64,000 bases of DNA from Serilophus lunatus (taxonomy: Eukaryota > Chordata > Aves > Passeriformes > Eurylaimidae): contig VXBA01002397.1 in NCBI GenBank assembly GCA_013399895.1, positions 721,282 through 785,281 on the forward strand. Reading direction: 5' to 3'. The notes beneath the pieces were generated by a model. It made no database searches. It had not been told where the DNA came from and worked only from the letters and a program-made list of their open reading frames with translations. The translations under genes were made by a program, and so were the position numbers. This document shows positions 58,501-64,000 of this stretch, in pieces. Every line of letters begins with the position of its first letter. Position 1 is the stretch's first letter.

Positions 58501-61500
58501 GACCATGATTTGGAAGGTAGAGGTATTCTTGCAGTGAAAGTAAAATCAAATCGAGGCAATTTGCAACAGTAAAACAGCAGAAAGGAATGCGATTCTTGGA
58601 AAATATCAAAAAGCCAGAATAAAAGTGTCTTGACAGTTTTATCTCACTTCCAGCTTTCTTAAATGTAGAGTAGAGCAGTGGTGAGAATTGTGACACTTCC
58701 AATTAGAGAAATTTCCTTCCAAAATATGATTACTACATAGATAGCCTTCATTTATAATTAATAAATTGAATGAGTTCTATAAAAATGGAATAATCAATAT
58801 ATATGAAGGATATTTTGCCCATAATTAGAGCAAAAGACTGCCATTTGTGCCATCATAGATTTTCTTTGGGACTTACTCTTCCTTACAGAAAACTACTTAT
58901 GCATGTGCTTTCTCTATCTGCAGTCTCCAAGCACGTTGTAATTGCTACTATTTAATTAACTACTACTACTAGTAATTAATTACTAGTAATTAATTAACTA
59001 AGCTAATGCTGGGAAACTCGGATTTCTTTCTCAATGCAAATGGACGAAATATTTCTGTACCTTGTGCCAGCAGTGCAAAGTGTTGCTACTGACACCCTAC
59101 AGGTTTTGCATAAAATCAGAACATTTGCTCTTTGTTGTAATACAGAAACTTGATTTTTGGCCTGAATGTGTGGAGACACTTCGGCTGCTGGGTTGTTTTT
59201 TTTTCATTGAACATATTGGTCCACTTATATCTCTTTAGTATATCTCATCTAATTATTATTTAACTTTTTATACGATGCTGGTTTAGCTGAATAATTAAAA
59301 ACCTCTTAAAAGTACCCTAAAAAGATTTTTTAAAAAAATCGTTTAACAGAAAATGAGACATCCGTGTAAGTCTGGTTTGAACAGTGTCATGAAAAGAAAA
59401 ACTGTGAAAAACTTGCAAAAGATTTTTCCTCTCAGAGTCCTTTTGGTATTTAGTGAATACTTTCTGAGTAATTAATAATCTTTAACTATTCTACAGTTTC
59501 TATATTTTGTGATTTGTCATTTGTCAGCACATGTACTGTATGAAAGAGTGTTTCTTTAACATTTTATTTTGGAGAGTTGTGCTAGCCTGAGCCGAAGAGA
59601 GCATTGGTTTCAAAGTAATATACAGTCTTTCAAGGCTCTCTTAAAAGCTTTACTCATCTTTGCCCTGGTGTGCAGAGAGAGAGAGAGGATTAGGTAGGGT
59701 TTGTGAAACTAAAAACACTCACTGAGTATGCTAAAACAAATGTGTGCTTTACCATATATAGAAACAAAATCCTTTGTGAACTCAGACAATGTGTACATAA
59801 TATTATTTATCTAGCAAAGATTTTAGTTGGTGTCAGGGACACTAAACTGAAGAGTTGTATACATTTTATTTGAAAACTTTGTGTATTAAGAAAAAATGGA
59901 ATAACCTACTTGTGGAAATTTCTTGTTAACAATTTCAAAAGAAGGTATCTGAACAGCTTGCTTGGGTGACAGGAGTTAAAAACAGAAATGGGCAAATCTT
60001 CAGAGTATGTTGCCTTTAGAGATAAAATTTGCTAGATACAAGTCTACACATATTTTATTTCCCACCATTTTATTTATAAATGTGAGAAACCCCTAGGTAA
60101 ATAATGGTCTTGTCCTTGGATAAAAGCCCCCCTAAAATGGAGTTTAAATCAAGAGCATGTGTTTTACAAGCAAGTCAGATCTGCACAGCTGCACAGTTAC
60201 TCCCTTTGATGTGGTTTATAGAAATTTGAACCAGAAGTCTTGATCAAACAACTCTTCAAGCTTTCAAACATCTGAAACCTCCAAATTCGGAGACTGGATA
60301 AGCAGTCAGTAATTTAATTTCTGTTAAGGAACCTTTCCCTCCTATAAAACTTGCAAGCAATGCTTCAAACTTCATGTGCCTTAGAAGGCAGCATGATACA
60401 GTATGAGCAGAGCAGTTGATACTGAGGACCTGGCATTTATGTTTATATGCGTTTCAGGGGTGGTCTCTTCAGTTCCAGTTTGATTCTATGGATTGAGTTC
60501 CCATTAGTGGTTGGTGTGTGTTAGCAGTGCTCCCAGAAAAAAAATTCTGGTTGACTGTCATCCTAAAGGAGACCACTGAAGCTGTTGTGTGATGTGAACC
60601 AAAATGCAGTCAGTGGGAACAGTAGGGGAGTTTACTTCAATAGCATACTTCTAATCTGAACAGAAGTGCTAGTCTAATTTTTAAATGCTGAAATGTGGTT
60701 GAAAAAGTTAACAAAGCTGTTTAGTTGATGGAAACAACATCATTCTTTTAACTACTTTAGAGAACATCCTTAGGTTTCAAATTCTCAGCAACACTGTGTT
60801 ACTTAGAAGACCAAATTTGTCGTGGAACAATTGATACATAAGTACAATATAAATGAATCTGTGTATTTTCAGAGGCAGTTCTTGGCTTGCTCATTTGGAG
60901 TATTACAGTTTCATGTAAGTTTTTATCGGCTCCCAGAATAGCTCCGCTGTTTATGCAGCAGCAGCAGCTTAGCTGAGGAAAGCTTTTCACACCTGTTGAT
61001 CAACATCTGAAGCATCAAGATAACAAGCATATGAGGTCACCCTCCCTACCTTTATCTCTGTCTAAAAATACATGCAATGTATTCCCTTGGCTTGTAATAT
61101 ATATAAGAAAAGTCTAGACACAGCTGAGAGGCATAGTAGCATTAAGCTCTCATGATTGAATGGCTATGCCTTTCTGAAGCCAGAAGATAAAGTGGATAGT
61201 TATTCAGCTGGACACTTTTTTAAGGATTTGTGCCAGGAACCACTGACCACCCTACTGAGAGAAAGAATTTGGTCTTGAGCATGCCACAAAAAGAATTTTA
61301 TCTTCCTTTCACATTTAAAACTCTATATTCAATTCTCCCAAATTGAAGTGACTGTAGAATGAGATTTCCTATTTCTCTTCTCCATCAGGATCAGGAATTT
61401 CAGAATCTGCACTGACTGCAAATCATAGTTTCCTTTATGTTATACTGGTGTAAAGGTTTTTGTATCAGTCTGTTAGATAGACTTACCTTTTAATTCTGTC

Positions 61501-61900
61501 AAGATCACATCCAACTTCAAACCTCTGAAAATAGCACTACGTGATGATGCTATACTACTGAATTTTCCTCAGAGTTTTAGCATTAGGTCATGTTCTATGA
61601 TTTCTTTGTAACAAAACAGTTTTTCTGCCTGCATTTCCAAGAGTTTCCCTACATTTACAATTCGTGTGTTTGGCATGTTAAAGACAGCAGTTTTAGTCTG
61701 TAGTTCTGAAAGCACACAATCTCATTCTGTTTTAGAAAGCCCAGGTTGTATACTCAAATGCCTAATACAAAAATTGTGTTTCATTCCTGACAAGAGTATG
61801 ATAAATCTGAAGCGTACTGCTCTGTCTGACTGAAGTCAGACAAAACTTCTCTTATTGTCAAGTCACTTGACACTCACGCTTTCTCATTTTCCATACCAAT
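55546..61900. other. Intergenic, nothing recognised
   Basis: AT-rich. Contains poly-T/A runs, an AT-rich inverted repeat at 58950-59000 and a short GA repeat near 59680. No exon recognised on either strand. Confidence 0.45.
58950..59000. repeat. AT-rich inverted repeat
   Basis: taattaactactactactag is followed by taattaattactagtaatta and attaacta. Several overlapping palindromes around ACTAGT and AATT could fold as a hairpin. Confidence 0.6.
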
Positions 61901-63689
61901 TGAAAAGAAACACAGAACATTTATCATATATAGATTTATTTTTACTTTTAGTGATTCCACGAGGACACAAATATTAAACAAACATTTGAAAACACCAATG
62001 ACATTTTAAGTTTGTAAAAATAGACATTATGTGCACTCTCACTTTCAAAAGGATTTTCAGATTTATGGGCTTTATCAGTGGGAGAATATTTATACTGCAC
62101 ATAACTTCCATTACACCTGAAGAGCAGAATTATGTTTTGTGGCCAAAAATAATTCAGGAACTAACCTTGAAAAAGTTGCAACACTTTTTTTGTCTGCTTT
62201 TGACATACAAATGTCAATAATAGAAGCAGTGGCACACGCATTTTTAAAACTGTTAAATTTTGTAATAATACTTTAAGACATTTTGAAAAATCTTGGAATA
62301 CATGGTCATTGTATTTCAATCTTTGGGACTTCTGAATTTTTAAAATAAATCTAAAGTATGTACAGCTCCTTATTTTGATTCCATATTCTACTTATATTTT
62401 AAGCTTCTTATATTGTAGAATGGGAAAAGTATAGGATATTGTTTGCCACTGAGTTTGTTACGTTTTGTTAGTCTTATAGTCTAAAATTTTGTAGATTTTT
62501 CTACTTTGAATTGCATTCAAAATACACCAATAAAGAATTTATGACTTGTGTTGATATTATCTGAAAATACTAAGGTTTGGTTTGCCAATTAGATGTGTTT
62601 ATGTATCTGGCAGCTACCTGAAAGCAGTGTAGCCCTTGATGAGTTTCAGAAAATTATTGCAAAACTGTGATCTTTCTGACTTTACTTTCCTCCCCCCCCC
62701 ACTTAGGACTTCACCCTTTTTAATAAAACATCTTTCCTTTGCATATTTTACTCAACATTTATTTTTAAAATTGTCCACACATCAACTTACCTGCAGTAAA
62801 GATGTTATGATGATGTTTCTGCTTTGTTTCTGTTATGGAAATTGAAAGATGAGATGCAAAAACCCAGTATAATTTTCTGCGGAAAGGTTTTAAAATTTAC
62901 TTTTAAGCCCAACTTGCAATGAGTTCCTATTAGAGTGTGGGGTTTTTTCCCCCAAAACAATGTATGTGTGTGCATGCCTCTGAAATATTTTCTGCTAATT
63001 GATGTGAAGGTGATATCATTGCAAATCATTAAGACAACACAGAACTTTTGTTTTGCTTCATACTAACCAGTCTTTATTATACTAGCCATTTTGTTGTGTG
63101 ACTTGACATTTATTCTTTATCACAGTTGCTGCATCAGAAAATTAAGGCAATATAACCCCAAATTCAAAGCAAAGTAAGCAAAACCTATTTCAGGTGTAAA
63201 TCAATGCAAGTTTAATAACAGGTAGCTGAAGCAGACATGAACAACTGCTATCCCTGTAAAATAGCTGCTTTTTAAATGATCTGTCAAGTTTCTACATTTG
63301 TTGGGGTCCAGCCTGTAAGACTTTGATGGTGTTGGTGTTTGCATAGATACTTTACTTAAAAATAATGTCTTCATTACAGCACTTGTGTCTATGTTGTAGC
63401 ATTCATGTAATACCTCAGTTGTTTCATTTTTTGTATTCCAAGAGAGCTGTTTTAGTTTATACTTCCTTTATATATACTGACAGCCTCAGAGACAATATTT
63501 TAGCAGAATTTTGCTGGTGTAATATGCCACTGCTGGCTAATAGGGACTTCCACCTCTCCCAGAATCCCACAAGGAAAGGTTTAAAAGCTGCTGCTTTGGA
63601 TTTAGGCTGAAGTCCTGATACTTGTACTGCAGTTGTAAGCTGGTTATGGCTTTTTGTGTGCATGCATATATTTGTGTGTTACCCTAAGA
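61901..63689 (-). other. Probable PDLIM3 3' UTR and downstream flank
   Basis: Non-coding sequence after the PDLIM3 stop. Minus-strand AATAAA at 63073-63078 is one candidate cleavage signal, and others lie further on. The UTR end is not determined. Confidence 0.4.
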
Positions 63690-63879
63690 CTAGCATTTTG
63701 GGTAAACAGTAACTGTTTCATATCCCTCTGGTGGCCTCATGCGAGCTCGTGCATGAGCTTCACAGTACAGTTGGCCCTCCACGAAGAAGTAGCCTTTTTG
63801 TTTCAGGTTGAGATTGCAGTCAGAGCACACAAAACATTCTGGGTGCCGGTATTTATCACGTGCCTTCACCACTGTTCCT
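63690..63879 (-). CDS. PDLIM3: PDLIM3 (ALP) last coding exon
   Basis: PDZ-LIM adaptor of muscle Z-discs that binds alpha-actinin. The 190-bp exon follows acceptor ccatatag and encodes GTVVKARDKYRHPECFVCSD, then CNLNLKQKGYFFVEGQLYCE and AHARARMRPPEGYETVTVYP, ending KC and TAG. It carries the second part of the LIM domain, with zinc ligands in H-x2-C-x2-C-x2-C and the closing C-x2-H. The first CxxC pair and the PDZ domain lie beyond the window. PDLIM1 and PDLIM4 are related; gene order after UFSP2 supports PDLIM3. Confidence 0.88.
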
Positions 63880-63948
63880 CTATATGGAAACAATGAAAAG
63901 AGAAAAATACCAATTAATTCACATGAATTTAAAGTGAGAAGAAACTGC

Positions 63949-64000
63949 AACAACCTGGTCTACTGGGAGGCATCCCTGCCCATGGAAGGGGGGTTGGAAC
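63949..64000 (+). mobile_element. CR1 LINE 3' region (cut by window end)
   Basis: aacctggtctactgggaggc, then atccctgcccatggaagggg and ggttggaac are the standard lead-in to the CR1 tail. It lies in the PDLIM3 intron, about 70 bases upstream of the exon's acceptor, antisense to the gene. Confidence 0.88.

Overview
The window reads as vertebrate nuclear DNA, almost certainly from a bird, possibly a songbird. Five protein-coding genes can be rebuilt exon by exon from GT/AG boundaries, continuous codon phase and recognisable family sequence. Their order is SNX25 (+, 3' half), LRP2BP (-, complete), ANKRD37 (+, complete), UFSP2 (-, complete) and PDLIM3 (-, last coding exon only). This is the order I know from human 4q35.1. 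The avian assignment rests on many CR1 LINE fragments, typically bird-like endogenous retroviral LTRs and short introns. I ran no database search; family names come from recognition.

Layout. 1-14.9 kb: nine SNX25 exons carrying most of a PX domain and the C-terminal nexin domain, then a 3' UTR of about 1 kb. 15.8-27.1 kb: LRP2BP, eight coding exons, 342 residues, starting in a CpG-rich block. Its introns hold a CR1 copy into which a solo LTR appears to have inserted. 27.1-30.9 kb: head-to-head intergenic region with a candidate RFX X-box near LRP2BP, and a GC-rich ANKRD37 promoter containing minisatellites and a 93-bp assembly gap. 30.9-33.3 kb: ANKRD37, four exons, 169 residues. 33.8-45.6 kb: UFSP2, twelve coding exons, 468 residues, with the protease Cys and Asp-Pro-His visible; its first coding exon contributes only the initiator ATG. 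45.6-63.7 kb: about 18 kb in which I recognise no exon. It holds two LTRs, a pair of related dispersed repeats and a GC-rich patch. CFAP96 (C4orf47) and CCDC110 sit here in human, and I could not find either. 63.7-64 kb: the last coding exon of PDLIM3, followed on its intron side by a CR1 tail.

Functionally the genes are neighbours rather than a pathway: endosomal sorting and receptor down-regulation (SNX25), a megalin-tail scaffold (LRP2BP), a hypoxia-induced ankyrin protein (ANKRD37), the UFM1 protease (UFSP2) and a Z-disc PDZ-LIM adaptor (PDLIM3). SNX25/LRP2BP and ANKRD37/UFSP2 are convergent pairs, and LRP2BP/ANKRD37 is divergent. I found no new biological system. The items most worth a second look are the lineage-type edits to known genes (an 18-bp in-frame duplication in LRP2BP, the UFSP2 start exon), the nested LTR in CR1, the apparent absence of CFAP96/CCDC110, and the repeat-rich gapped ANKRD37 promoter. 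I recognised no tRNA, rRNA or CRISPR array.
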